Below are positions 41,606 to 50,890 of a stretch of 64,000 bases of DNA, one piece after another. Below the pieces are notes generated by a model that worked only from the letters and a program-made list of their open reading frames with translations, made no database searches and was not told the DNA's origin. The position numbers and the translations under genes were made by a program. The stretch's first letter is position 1, and every line of letters starts with the position of its first letter. Origin of the DNA: an uncultured Lachnospiraceae bacterium (GTDB lineage Bacteria; Bacillota; Clostridia; Lachnospirales; Lachnospiraceae); contig URRW01000005.1 in the NCBI GenBank assembly GCA_900550285.1, positions 1-64,000 of the forward strand, given 5' to 3'.

Positions 41606-43321
41606 TTATTTCGTAATCCCTTCCACAAAAATTTCAATTTCCGTCACGCCCACCGGGATTTCATATTCAAAATACGGAACCGCCGTGCGCGGGTACAAAA
41701 GATTGACATTCGGCTCGCAGTCTGTCCTGCCGGGCTTTCCCGTTCCCTTTAGCAGCGTCAGCCGGCTGATGCCGAAGCCGTTTTCAATGCCTGCCTGCAG
41801 CTGCCCGCCGTCTCCTGCAATCTGATGCGTCTCGTCCGGGTCGCACATCGGCAGCGCAAAGCCGCCCTCTGCCGCCCTGCAGGCGATCTTCGACGTGATC
41901 GTATGCTTTCTGATATGCCCGCCTTCACAAAGCCGCAGCTTTGTTTCCACCGTCACGTCGTCCAGCGGCTTCCATACGGAAACGATCCGGTCGGGTTCGC
42001 ACGTCACGCTTTCGCACCTTCTTCTCACATGGTACAGCCCGTCTTTGTAAAAAGCCAGCATGTTGTCGGGAGCGGTCAGATGCAGCTCGTTGTACGCCCG
42101 CGAAACCTGAAAACCAAACGCCGAGGAATAGGCGAATTTCTCATATTTTTCCGCGGTAAACGCAGGCTCCCAGCCCGCGTACTGCCCGGAGGTCAGCGCC
42201 GTCACATAGCCGTCCTTCCCTCTGGAAACAAGCATCCGCGCATGCGGCAGGAAACGCGTTTCTTCCAGCGCCGGCAGCTCCTCTTCCTCCGCCTGCCAGA
42301 ACGGATGGTCCTCCGGCAGCGCCAGCATCACAAAGCTTTTAAACGACCAGTAGGGCGAACCGGGCGCATTGTAGCCCTCGCACATCGTCAGGTTCGGGTA
42401 CGCATAGCCCAGCGTCAGCTTGTCCTCACAGTCCAGGATCGGCTGGGAAAACCACCAGCGGAAATGCCGGTTTATAATTCCCTTGACCACGCCCCACGGC
42501 ATCGCCTCCTCATCTGCAAACGCCAGCGCGCCCCAGAAGCATCCCTGCGCAAACCGGTAGGTCAGGCTGCGTCCGAAGGGCAGCGCCTCGCCCCTTGTGC
42601 CGAACCAGTAAATGAAATCCTTTGCAAAGATCCGCGCCCGCTCCCGGTACGTCCTGCACCTTTCGGGATCGTCCTTTTCGCAGAGCCCCACATACAGCAG
42701 GGAATAAAAGTGCATCGCAAAGGCGATATAATAATCCCTCTGCTGGGTCATGCCGTCCGAATACCAGCCGTCTCCCCGGTAAAATTCGTCGATCCGGTTC
42801 AGATCCTCCTCCAGCCGCTCGCTGCTGTAGCGCATCCCCACGCGCCGCAGCGCGCAGTTGACGAGTACCCGGAAAAACCGCCAGTTATTGTCCGGGATCA
42901 GATTGTCGTTGATCTGGTAAAGCCATGCGGCAAAATTTTCCTTTGCCTTTTGGCTTAACGGCTCCCATATTTTTTCGGGCGTCAGAAGAATGCCGTAGGC
43001 AGGCGCAGCCATTTCCACATACGCCTGATGCACGCCGTGATATGTTCCCCAGTATTCCGGGTGGGACGGGTCCGTGCCGTTTGTGATCCCTTCGAGCACA
43101 ATATCATCGAGGCAGCTGTCCTTTCCGCCCTTCCAGTAGGGGACAAGCCCCCAGAGAATACGGGAAAAGCCTTCCAGCCCCGCCGTGTACTCGCCGTAGG
43201 AAACACCCGTACAGCCGGGCATCATGCGCGCCTTCCCTTCCGAATAATATTTTGGAAGCGGTCTGATCAGCGCCTCGAACGCCTCCTCGTAATCCTGCCG
43301 TGTCTGAAATTTTGTATTCAT
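41606..43321 (-). CDS. DUF2264 protein, probable carbohydrate-active enzyme
   Basis: 571 aa, cytoplasmic. An N-terminal (alpha/alpha) barrel (about 1-350: YWGTYHGVHQAYVEMA, DNNWRFFRVLVN, GDGWYSDGMTQQRDYYIAFAMHFYSLLY) and a C-terminal beta-sandwich match DUF2264. To my knowledge this family has been taken into CAZy as GH154 with beta-glucuronidase members, but I cannot verify the activity here. ATG 43321 follows GGAGGGGAAC. It sits 15 bp before GH18 B and 25 bp after the M17 peptidase. Confidence 0.82.
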   Translation of the reverse strand: MNTKFQTRQDYEEAFEALIRPLPKYYSEGKARMMPGCTGVSYGEYTAGLEGFSRILWGLVPYWKGGKDSCLDDIVLEGITNGTDPSHPEYWGTYHGVHQAYVEMAAPAYGILLTPEKIWEPLSQKAKENFAAWLYQINDNLIPDNNWRFFRVLVNCALRRVGMRYSSERLEEDLNRIDEFYRGDGWYSDGMTQQRDYYIAFAMHFYSLLYVGLCEKDDPERCRTYRERARIFAKDFIYWFGTRGEALPFGRSLTYRFAQGCFWGALAFADEEAMPWGVVKGIINRHFRWWFSQPILDCEDKLTLGYAYPNLTMCEGYNAPGSPYWSFKSFVMLALPEDHPFWQAEEEELPALEETRFLPHARMLVSRGKDGYVTALTSGQYAGWEPAFTAEKYEKFAYSSAFGFQVSRAYNELHLTAPDNMLAFYKDGLYHVRRRCESVTCEPDRIVSVWKPLDDVTVETKLRLCEGGHIRKHTITSKIACRAAEGGFALPMCDPDETHQIAGDGGQLQAGIENGFGISRLTLLKGTGKPGRTDCEPNVNLLYPRTAVPYFEYEIPVGVTEIEIFVEGITK

Positions 43322-43346
43322 GTTCCCCTCCAAAAAAAGCGCTTTT

Positions 43347-44759
43347 TTATTCCTGCGCTTCTTTCATCATGTAATACAGTGTAGTGACTGCCGCGCCCGT
43401 CGCGCCTGTGCTCTCAAAGGCATAGGTCGGGCTGCCACACCATGCGGTTCCCGCGATGTCTAAGTGGATCCAGGGCTTTCCTTCGCAGAAGCGGCGCAGA
43501 AACAGCCCCGCCGTGATCGTGCCGCAGACGCTTCCTCCCATATTTTTTACGGACGCCACGCTGCTGTCGATCATCCTTTCATGCTCCGGGCCGTAAGGGA
43601 TCCGCAGATAGCGCTCCGCCGAATGGGGCAGCGCCCTTTCCAAAAGCCCGTAAAATTCGTCGTTGTCCGAAAGCGCGCCCGCGCACGTATTCCCGAGCAT
43701 ATTCGCAACGGCTCCGGTCAGCGTCGCGATGTCCAAAAGCTTCGTTACGCCCTCGTCCTTTACCGCATAGCTGATCGCATCGGACAGCACCAGCCGCCCT
43801 TCCGCGTCGGTGTTTAAAATTTCGATCGTCTTGCCCGAATAGCCGGTGATCACGTCGCCGGGCAGAAGCGCCGACTGGGAGATCCGGTTTTCCGCAAGGG
43901 GCAGGCAGGCGGTGATATTGACCTTTAATTTCCGCGCCGCCGCCGCATGGACAGCCGCCGCCACAGCCGCCGCGCCCGCCATGTCGCTCTTGATGCCCTC
44001 CATGGAGCCGGAGCCTTTCAGACAATAGCCGCCGGTATCGCAGGTGATCCCTTTTCCGACCAATCCGTAAATCTCCTTGCTGTCAGGATCGCCCTTATAG
44101 CGCAGCACCACGAGGCAGGGCGGATATTCACTGCTGCCGCCGATGCCTGCCAGCGCGTTCATCTTCATGGCGCGCAGCTGGCCGTATACGAGCGTTTCCA
44201 CCTCCACGCCCGTCCCTTCCATGTATTTTAAGATTTCCCGTTCAAAATCCATCGGGTGCAGGTGGTTTCCGGGCGTATTTACCATGTTCCGCGTAAAGAG
44301 CACGCCGTCCAAAAGCTCCATGCCCTCGTTCCACGCGTCCAGATATTCGTCGTGCACAATCGCCTCGAATTTGCAGCCCTCTGCGTCCGCAAGCTTTTCG
44401 CCCCAGCCGTAGGGATAGCCGCCAAGCCCCAAGCCCAGCGCCGCCGCCGTCACCGCGTCAGGCCCGAGCTTTTCCGCAAAATACGTCAGGTCTGCGGAGC
44501 AGGCTTTGATCTCTAAGCTGCGGCACTTTGCGGCAGCCGCCGCCATGATCTCCTTTACCTGAAGGATCCCCAGCTCCTCTTCCTTTCCGCAGCCGACTAA
44601 GATCACGATCTGATCGTCCAGCGGAAGCGCCATCACTTCCAGATATTTTCCGTGAAAGACCTTTTCCAGTCCCATGCGGTAGCTGCGGATGTGAAGATCG
44701 TCCTCCCACACAAAATCCATATAGCAGGACTGATCCCTTTTTTCTGTTAAAACAAGCAT
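43347..44759 (-). CDS. pepA: Leucyl aminopeptidase (M17 family)
   Basis: 470 aa, two-zinc cytosolic aminopeptidase. The family signature NTDAEGRLVLSDA, the Lys/Asp ligands in GKGITCDTGGYCLK and MEGIKSDMAGAA, and the C-terminal LDIAGTAW are present. It removes N-terminal residues from peptides. Its place between glycosidases and a transglutaminase-like gene suggests that peptide parts of imported glycopeptides or muropeptides are its substrates. GGAGGAATGGAAAG precedes the ATG. Confidence 0.93.
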   Translation of the reverse strand: MLVLTEKRDQSCYMDFVWEDDLHIRSYRMGLEKVFHGKYLEVMALPLDDQIVILVGCGKEEELGILQVKEIMAAAAAKCRSLEIKACSADLTYFAEKLGPDAVTAAALGLGLGGYPYGWGEKLADAEGCKFEAIVHDEYLDAWNEGMELLDGVLFTRNMVNTPGNHLHPMDFEREILKYMEGTGVEVETLVYGQLRAMKMNALAGIGGSSEYPPCLVVLRYKGDPDSKEIYGLVGKGITCDTGGYCLKGSGSMEGIKSDMAGAAAVAAAVHAAAARKLKVNITACLPLAENRISQSALLPGDVITGYSGKTIEILNTDAEGRLVLSDAISYAVKDEGVTKLLDIATLTGAVANMLGNTCAGALSDNDEFYGLLERALPHSAERYLRIPYGPEHERMIDSSVASVKNMGGSVCGTITAGLFLRRFCEGKPWIHLDIAGTAWCGSPTYAFESTGATGAAVTTLYYMMKEAQE

Positions 44760-44801
44760 CTTTCCATTCCTCCGGCTCTTTCTTTTCCTGTCCGGGCAGC
44801 C

Positions 44802-45653
44802 TTATAAAAGCCGCCCGAACTCCTTGCCGATTACATTGTTTGCTTCCGCCACGATGATCAGCGCCTGCGGATCCACCTCCAGAATCTTCTGGCGGATGTG
44901 CGCGCAGTCCGCGCGGCTCGCCGCGCCCATGATCACGCGCTGCGTTTCGCTCGTATAGCCGCCCTCGCCCTTTAAAATCGTGATGCCTTTCTTTTCTTCC
45001 AGAAAGACGCAGCGCACCTTGTCGGTGCATTCGCTCATCACGATCATCAGATCCTTCGAGTTGGAATTGTTCACGAGCATATCCATAAACTGTCCGGACA
45101 TATACACCGTTACCGCCGCATACAAAATGTTGCGGATGTCATGATACACAAATCCGGACGCCAGCACGATGCAGATGTTGATCGACGACACAAGCGCACC
45201 CACCTTTAACTGCGGGAAGTACCGCTGTACGATCAGCCCGATCATCGTAATGCCGCCGGTATCGGAATTGCCCAGATACACAAGGCCAAGCCCCATGCCC
45301 ATGAACGCGCCTGCAAACAGTGCCGCCAAAAGCGGATCGTCTCCCAGCGCCGGCAGATAAGGCTCCAGCATATCCGTCATCACGGACAGCCCGATGATGC
45401 TGCACGCCGCCCGCGCCGCAAATACCGGCGGGAAGATCTTTTTCCACCAGACAAACGCCAAAATCGGCAGGCTGAATATGGACGTGAACAGACCGACCGG
45501 GAAGCCCGTCACATAGTTTACAAGGATCGCGATACCGCTGGAACCGCCCGGCGCGATGCCGGCAGGCGCTGCAAAGCAGCGGATGCCGATCGTGTAAAGA
45601 AAGATCCCGATCAGGTTTAAAACGATGATCTCAGGAAGCTTTTTTTCCCTCAT
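44802..45653 (-). CDS. YitT-family membrane protein
   Basis: 283 aa. Five to six transmembrane helices (YitT_membrane, about 10-195: NLIGIFLYTIGIRCFAAPAGIAPGGSSGIAILVNY) and a C-terminal DUF2179 domain (about 205-283: GITILKGEGGYTSETQRVIMGAAS). The function of the family is unknown; members are often annotated as membrane proteins or transporters. It starts 1 bp after the transglutaminase-like gene with GGAGAACTGAT upstream. Confidence 0.93.
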   Translation of the reverse strand: MREKKLPEIIVLNLIGIFLYTIGIRCFAAPAGIAPGGSSGIAILVNYVTGFPVGLFTSIFSLPILAFVWWKKIFPPVFAARAACSIIGLSVMTDMLEPYLPALGDDPLLAALFAGAFMGMGLGLVYLGNSDTGGITMIGLIVQRYFPQLKVGALVSSINICIVLASGFVYHDIRNILYAAVTVYMSGQFMDMLVNNSNSKDLMIVMSECTDKVRCVFLEEKKGITILKGEGGYTSETQRVIMGAASRADCAHIRQKILEVDPQALIIVAEANNVIGKEFGRLL

Positions 45654-45654
45654 A

Positions 45655-48219
45655 TCAGTTCTCCTGCTCCGCCAGAAGCTTTCTCATCAGCTCAACGCTT
45701 CCGACATTATAGCCCGCGCACGCATAAATGCCGTCCGCGCCCTTTGTCACCGCCGTCATCACGGGCAGCTTGGAAGCGTCCGTCTCCATGATCTGCGCAA
45801 CCTTGCCGCAGCCCTCGCCGTCGCCGTAAAACAGGGAGATGCCGGACAGTCTGCCGAGCACTTTTTTCAGGGTCAGGTTTTCCAGCTCCTGTTTGCCGCG
45901 CAGCACTGCCATCAGGCGGCAGCCCGTCTCGTTCCATACCTTTTCACAGTCCAGAAGCTCGTTTAACACATGCTCCGTCGGCTCTGCGCCCACGCCCAAA
46001 AATGCGAGGATGCAGCCCTTTTCTTCCGTCAGGGAAGCTAAGCTGTGCCCGTTTCCGTCGCCGTCTGTCAAAACGATGTGTCCCAGCGGGCGGCGTTCCA
46101 GATTTTCCAGTCCGTCGCCTTCCCAGCCGATCAGCTCGATCTCTTTTGTCTGTCCCGCCTTTACCTCAAAGATCTGGGACGCGGTGCGCTGGTCGCCGTT
46201 GGGCAGGCGCTTTACGGTCACGAGACGGTAAACGCCCTCTTCCAGAGAAAGGGAAAGCGTCTCTTCCTCAAAAGGAAGCCCCTCGAAATCCATCGTGATA
46301 AATTCGGTATCCTCAAGCCGTCCGATCGTCCAGCCCTGATAATAGTTCCATTTCAATTCCGGATCGCGCTTTAACACAAGCGTGCCCTTTTCCGCCGCAT
46401 CCTGATTCAGGCACAGCTTCGCAGGCGTATGGAAGCTTCCGTCCTTCCAGTATTCGGGAAGCATCACGCTTCTGTCGATGCGCGCCGGGATGTTTAAGCT
46501 GCGGCAAATCGCTGCAAACAGGATCTTTCTGGAAATATCGCTGCCCTGCATGAGCGTCAGGCAGCCTACGGGAGTGGTGCACACCGTATCGTAGTCCTCC
46601 TCTGCCGCATAGTGGATCTTTTCCTCCACAAAATCCCAGATGCGCTCGGGATCCTGTGCAAACGTTTCCTTCTGCTCTACGGTAAAGTACGCCCTTAAAA
46701 AGCTCTTATAGGGACGCAGCTCTTCCAGCAGGATTCTGGGGCAGAGCAGGTCGTTTACATAAACCTCTTCCGGCAGGTCGCCCCTTTCCACGTTCAGATG
46801 GTCTTCCAGCACCGCCGCCTTCAGATCCTTGAAATCCTTCGGAACAAGGCTGTGCAAAAGCTTTGCGCGGTCGGGATTTCCGTCTTTTTCAAGGAATGCT
46901 GTGATCTCAGAGCAGTTCTCGCCCGCAATGCGGATCATCTCTTCCTCTGCGGGATGCGCCTTTGCTTCCTCGTTTCCAAACGCCGCAAAGCGCTCTTCGC
47001 GCATCCGGTTTGCGGCTGCGTTCCTGTCCGCGCCCGCCTGCTCCTGCTCCGCTGTCAGCTTCCCTTCGCGCACGATATGCTCCTTGGGCGCGCATACAAG
47101 GCTTTCCGTTCTTCCTTCCGGCGCCCATGTGGGTACGCCCGTATGTCCGGCAGCCCTCTCACGGTTTTCGCCGGGCAGCGTCAGCACCAGCTCTGCCTCC
47201 GCAGTTTCCAGCACGTCCACTTCCTTCTCCGCAAAAAATCCGTCCTTTTCCGCATGCAAAAGCACGTCGCCCAGACCGAGGGTGATCCTTACCTCGCCTG
47301 CCTCGTCCGCGATGATCGTCGCAGCCGGATAATATTCCGCCATATTCAGCACGCCTGTCCATACCTTCGCGCCCGCTGCCGGATTGCCTGCCGCATCTTT
47401 TACACGGATCGTCAGAAGGCGTGTCTTTGTATAATTGGACGTGTGGTTATGGTAAACCATCAGCCCTTCCCTGCCGATCATCTCGTCGGACTCGCCCGCA
47501 GCGAAATCCCCGAAGGTGCGGCTGTGGATGAGCATTGCGCGTCCCGCAGGACCTACAAACCAACCTCTGTCCAGCTCCTCCTCCGGCTCGCACGCGCCGA
47601 GGAAATGCCACTCGCCGTCCACATAAACCTCAACCCACGCGTGGTTGTCGTCGCAGTGCGCCCAGCGGGGGGTGTACACCTGACGGGCAGCCAGACCGAC
47701 GCTTCGAAGCGCCGTTACCGTAAAGGTGGATTCCTCGCCGCAGCGGCCCTTTCCGCAGCGGAACAGCGTCATCGGGGAAGCGGTACGGGAATCCGTCGCC
47801 TGATAAACTGCGTGCTCCTCGCACCAGTAGTTGATCTCGATGACCGCCTCCTTCTGGGACAACCCCTTGATCCTGTCTTTTAACTGCTCATAGAAAAACG
47901 CGCGGCAGTCGCTGATGTCCTCGGAATTGATCCTGTAATAAAGGACATGATGCACGAACAGCTCTTCCGGCAGCTCCTTACACCATTCCACATTTTCGCG
48001 CAGCCACAGCGCATGGCGCACATACGTCAAAAATACGCCAAACTCATACTCCGCCGCATCGCGCAGGGGCATCGTCCCGTAGAAAAATTTCATCAGCGCA
48101 GCCTCATCCGGCGTGCAGCCTGCAAGCCCCTCTTCGATCTTTGTCATGATCGGGGCAAAATATCCTTTTCTGCTCTCAAAATGCGCTTCCGCATATTCCC
48201 GCAAACGTTCTGAAACCAT
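45655..48219 (-). CDS. Large transglutaminase-like protein with duplicated core and thioredoxin-like C-terminus
   Basis: 854 aa, no signal peptide. Residues about 110-240 hold a transglutaminase/protease core: Cys in GKGRCGEESTF, His in HCDDNHAWVEVYVDG, Asp/Glu in FLGACEPEEE. A carboxypeptidase-regulatory-like beta domain follows (NPAAGAKVWTGV...). A second transglutaminase-like core (about 540-640) has lost the Cys: GSDISRKILFAAICRSLNIPARI where GxC is expected. The last ~130 residues (GCILAFLGVGAEPTEHVLNEL ... GKQEL) look thioredoxin-like. Transglutaminase-like proteins cut or cross-link peptides. ATG 48219 has AAAGGAGG. Confidence 0.85.
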   Translation of the reverse strand: MVSERLREYAEAHFESRKGYFAPIMTKIEEGLAGCTPDEAALMKFFYGTMPLRDAAEYEFGVFLTYVRHALWLRENVEWCKELPEELFVHHVLYYRINSEDISDCRAFFYEQLKDRIKGLSQKEAVIEINYWCEEHAVYQATDSRTASPMTLFRCGKGRCGEESTFTVTALRSVGLAARQVYTPRWAHCDDNHAWVEVYVDGEWHFLGACEPEEELDRGWFVGPAGRAMLIHSRTFGDFAAGESDEMIGREGLMVYHNHTSNYTKTRLLTIRVKDAAGNPAAGAKVWTGVLNMAEYYPAATIIADEAGEVRITLGLGDVLLHAEKDGFFAEKEVDVLETAEAELVLTLPGENRERAAGHTGVPTWAPEGRTESLVCAPKEHIVREGKLTAEQEQAGADRNAAANRMREERFAAFGNEEAKAHPAEEEMIRIAGENCSEITAFLEKDGNPDRAKLLHSLVPKDFKDLKAAVLEDHLNVERGDLPEEVYVNDLLCPRILLEELRPYKSFLRAYFTVEQKETFAQDPERIWDFVEEKIHYAAEEDYDTVCTTPVGCLTLMQGSDISRKILFAAICRSLNIPARIDRSVMLPEYWKDGSFHTPAKLCLNQDAAEKGTLVLKRDPELKWNYYQGWTIGRLEDTEFITMDFEGLPFEEETLSLSLEEGVYRLVTVKRLPNGDQRTASQIFEVKAGQTKEIELIGWEGDGLENLERRPLGHIVLTDGDGNGHSLASLTEEKGCILAFLGVGAEPTEHVLNELLDCEKVWNETGCRLMAVLRGKQELENLTLKKVLGRLSGISLFYGDGEGCGKVAQIMETDASKLPVMTAVTKGADGIYACAGYNVGSVELMRKLLAEQEN

Positions 48220-48267
48220 AATTACCTCCTTTTTGTGCGCGCTCCTTTTCTGCACGCAAAAAAATTT

Positions 48268-49284
48268 TTATGCGCGGTCTGTTTCCGCACGCAGAAACTC
48301 TGTCAGCGTATGGGTCGTATCGCATCCGTACTCCCAGTACATCACGCCGCAGAGGCCTTTTTCCTTCACATAGGCGATCTTTGCCGCCATGGATTCCGTA
48401 TCCTCATAGCTGATAAAGGTTTTGCCGTCAAACAGCCACGGCGCTTTCGCCTCGTCGTCCCAATAGCGGACGAAACCGTTTTTGTCCACATAGTCTGCCA
48501 GCAGATCGCCGTAGCTTGCGCCGAAGCCGCCGACCGTCTGTGCCTCCACGCCCAGGCCTTCCCGCACGGCAGGCACGCCTTCCCACTTCCGGGCATAAAA
48601 GGGAATGCCGATCACGAGCTTTTCAGCCGGGACGCCCGCCTCCATAAAGGCACGCACCGCCTTGTCTGCGCAGGCGTCGAACAGGTTCCTGCCGCCCGCA
48701 TACAGCGCCGCATGATGTCCCGTCACCTTCTGGAAGCCGCCCTGCAAGTCATAGGTCATCAGCTGCACATAATCCAGATAGGCTGCCGCCTTGTCCATTT
48801 CCGTCAGCCGTGTAAAATAGCTGTCGCCGCCTGCCGCGATCGTCACCATTTTTCCTTCGCCAAGACTGTCCATCGCTTCCCGCAGCGCTGCCAGAAACAG
48901 CGTGAAGTTTACTTTGTCGTCCGCAGAGGACGCGATGCCCGCAACGGACGTCCCGGGATATTCCCAGTCGATGTCGATGCCGTCCAGACCGTATTCCGCA
49001 ACGATCTCCTTTGCGGTGTCCGCCGCCAGCTTCCGGCTCTCTTTCGTGGACGCCGCCTGCGAAAACCCGTCCGCGCTCCAGCCGCCGACCGACAATACGA
49101 TCTTCAGCTGCGGATTGATGCTGCGGATGCGTGCAAGGGCAGGCTTTACATCGGGATGATCCCATACGGTCTTCCCGTCTACGATGTGCCCGAAGGCAAT
49201 GTTGATCACATCAAGGCTGCGGACGTCCTCCTCCCGCATTTCTGCCAGATGCCTTGTGCTCACATAGCCGATCACTTTGTTCAT
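48268..49284 (-). CDS. Intracellular GH18 glycosidase (paralogue A)
   Basis: 338 aa, no signal peptide. GH18 barrel with VINIAFGHI, LSVGGWSADGFSQ, the catalytic DGIDIDWEYPG, VQLMTYDLQGG and IGIPFYARKWEGV. It closely resembles paralogue B, so one arose by duplication within the locus. First gene of the operon that continues with the transglutaminase, YitT, PepA, DUF2264 and GH18 B genes. Confidence 0.91.
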   Translation of the reverse strand: MNKVIGYVSTRHLAEMREEDVRSLDVINIAFGHIVDGKTVWDHPDVKPALARIRSINPQLKIVLSVGGWSADGFSQAASTKESRKLAADTAKEIVAEYGLDGIDIDWEYPGTSVAGIASSADDKVNFTLFLAALREAMDSLGEGKMVTIAAGGDSYFTRLTEMDKAAAYLDYVQLMTYDLQGGFQKVTGHHAALYAGGRNLFDACADKAVRAFMEAGVPAEKLVIGIPFYARKWEGVPAVREGLGVEAQTVGGFGASYGDLLADYVDKNGFVRYWDDEAKAPWLFDGKTFISYEDTESMAAKIAYVKEKGLCGVMYWEYGCDTTHTLTEFLRAETDRA

Positions 49285-49365
49285 TTTGTCAAATCCCTTT
49301 CCTGTAAAAAGTGTGCGCCTTAACGCACACCCACGCTGAGCGCGAGTGCGCCGAACAAAAGAACA

Positions 49366-49405
49366 TGCCGCACGGCCGTCTGTGGTTTACAGTACCCGTG
49401 CGGCA
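49366..49405. terminator. Hairpin after the fucosidase gene
   Basis: TGCCGCACGG (49366-49375) pairs with CCGTGCGGCA (49396-49405). On the minus strand TGTTCTTTT follows, on the plus strand CATTTTTATTTT. It separates the fucosidase gene from the GH18 operon. Confidence 0.75.
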
Positions 49406-49467
49406 CATTTTTATTTTATCTCTTCCTTTTCAACGGCAAATCCTCTGCCGACTTTTGCCTTACAGCA

Positions 49468-50757
49468 TCAGTCGTTGTTTGTCACAACCTCGCCGTGGCC
49501 CAGATTGTAGGTGATCTCGCCTTCCAGCTCTACCTTCAGGACGGTCGCGTACTCATGCATATCCATGTTCTGTGCCCAGATCCAGCAGGTTCCCGGAATG
49601 CCGCTCCACGGCAGGGAGCCTGTATAGGTAAACTCCAGCTCCTGACCGGTATGCAGAACGCTTACCTTCTTCACGGGAGTCTTTACGCCCTTTAAGCACA
49701 GCGCCTCGGTGGGCTTGTCGTATACGAACAGGTAGATCGTCTTTTTATCCTTGGAAAGCGTGCTGCCGCCTAAGAACTGCTGGTAAACCAGACCCTTTTC
49801 CGTATCGTATACCGCTTCCTCATGATCGTGGATCCAGCTTCCCAGATCCAGCAGGATCTTCTCCTGACGCTCATCCAGCGTGCCGTCCTCCTTCGGACCT
49901 ACGTCCAGAAGCATCTTGCCGCCCAGCGTGATGCAGTCGCAGAACATACGCACGATCTGGCCGCTCGTCTTGTAGTCGTTGTCGCTGGGACGGTAGCCCC
50001 ACGAATCGTTGATCGTCGTGCAGAACTCCCATACGCCCTCGGGGCCGTACAGCGGGATTCCCTGCTCGGGCGTCTCGTAATCGCCGTAGCCCTGCATACG
50101 GGAATTTAATACCACGTTCGGGTTTAAGCTGTGCAGATACTCTCTGAATTCAGGCATCTTCCACTGCGCCGCGCTTCTCTCCCAGTCGCCGTCGAACCAC
50201 AGAAGGTCAACCGTGCCGTAGTTTGTCATCAGCTCTCTTAACTGGTTGTTGTTAAATTCCAGAAACTCCTGCCATTTTTCCGGATCCTCGGGGCCGCCTG
50301 CCGGCGTTGCAAATACGTCCTTCAAGCAGTCCTCCGGCTTTGCGCCTTCCGGATAAACCGTCCTGTAGCGGGGATCGGACCAGTCGATCAGGGAGAAATA
50401 AATACCGGTCTTTAAGCCCGCCTTGTGCATCGCGTCCGCATACTCTTTTACCAGATCCCTTGCAGCCGGGGTCTTTTTCACAACGCTTAAATCGCTGTAC
50501 TTTGTGTCAAACAGCGCCACGCCGTCATGATGCTTGGAGGTCATGACAACGTACTGCGCACCCGCTTTTTTAAACAGATCCGCCCATTTGTCCGCGTCAA
50601 ATTTGGAAGCCGTGAAGCCCTCGCACTGCTTCATGTAATCTTCATAGGAGATGTTGCCGTTGTGGAACGACCAGGACTCGGAAACGTCGCCCACCGCATA
50701 AATACCATAGTGAATAAAAATACCCAGCTTTGCCTGCCGGAACCAATCCTGCATCAT
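49468..50757 (-). CDS. Alpha-L-fucosidase, GH29
   Basis: 429 aa without signal peptide. The N-terminal barrel has KLGIFIHYGIYAVGDVSESW, the family motif TSKHHDGVALFDTKYSDL, and the nucleophile Asp in LLWFDGDWE; a C-terminal beta-sandwich follows (YLFVYDKPT to the end). It removes alpha-L-fucose from glycans, probably on imported oligosaccharides since it is cytoplasmic. A terminator-like hairpin precedes it after the binding protein gene. Confidence 0.93.
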   Translation of the reverse strand: MMQDWFRQAKLGIFIHYGIYAVGDVSESWSFHNGNISYEDYMKQCEGFTASKFDADKWADLFKKAGAQYVVMTSKHHDGVALFDTKYSDLSVVKKTPAARDLVKEYADAMHKAGLKTGIYFSLIDWSDPRYRTVYPEGAKPEDCLKDVFATPAGGPEDPEKWQEFLEFNNNQLRELMTNYGTVDLLWFDGDWERSAAQWKMPEFREYLHSLNPNVVLNSRMQGYGDYETPEQGIPLYGPEGVWEFCTTINDSWGYRPSDNDYKTSGQIVRMFCDCITLGGKMLLDVGPKEDGTLDERQEKILLDLGSWIHDHEEAVYDTEKGLVYQQFLGGSTLSKDKKTIYLFVYDKPTEALCLKGVKTPVKKVSVLHTGQELEFTYTGSLPWSGIPGTCWIWAQNMDMHEYATVLKVELEGEITYNLGHGEVVTNND

Positions 50758-50807
50758 AATTTTGTTCCTCCATCATACATTAAGATAATTCTGAATGATT
50801 TTTTGAT

Positions 50808-50849
50808 AAAAAAAAGGCACATTACAATATTTCGTAATATGCCTTTTTT
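50808..50849 (-). terminator. Terminator after the sugar-binding protein gene
   Basis: AAAAGGCA and TGCCTTTT pair with an inner ATTAC/GTAAT stem, ending on the minus strand in a run of T. It lies 42 bp after the stop, so downstream glycosidase genes get read-through or their own promoter. Confidence 0.85.
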
Positions 50850-50890
50850 GTGTTTACACACTCATGCGCGTCTGCGCCTCATAAAATTCC

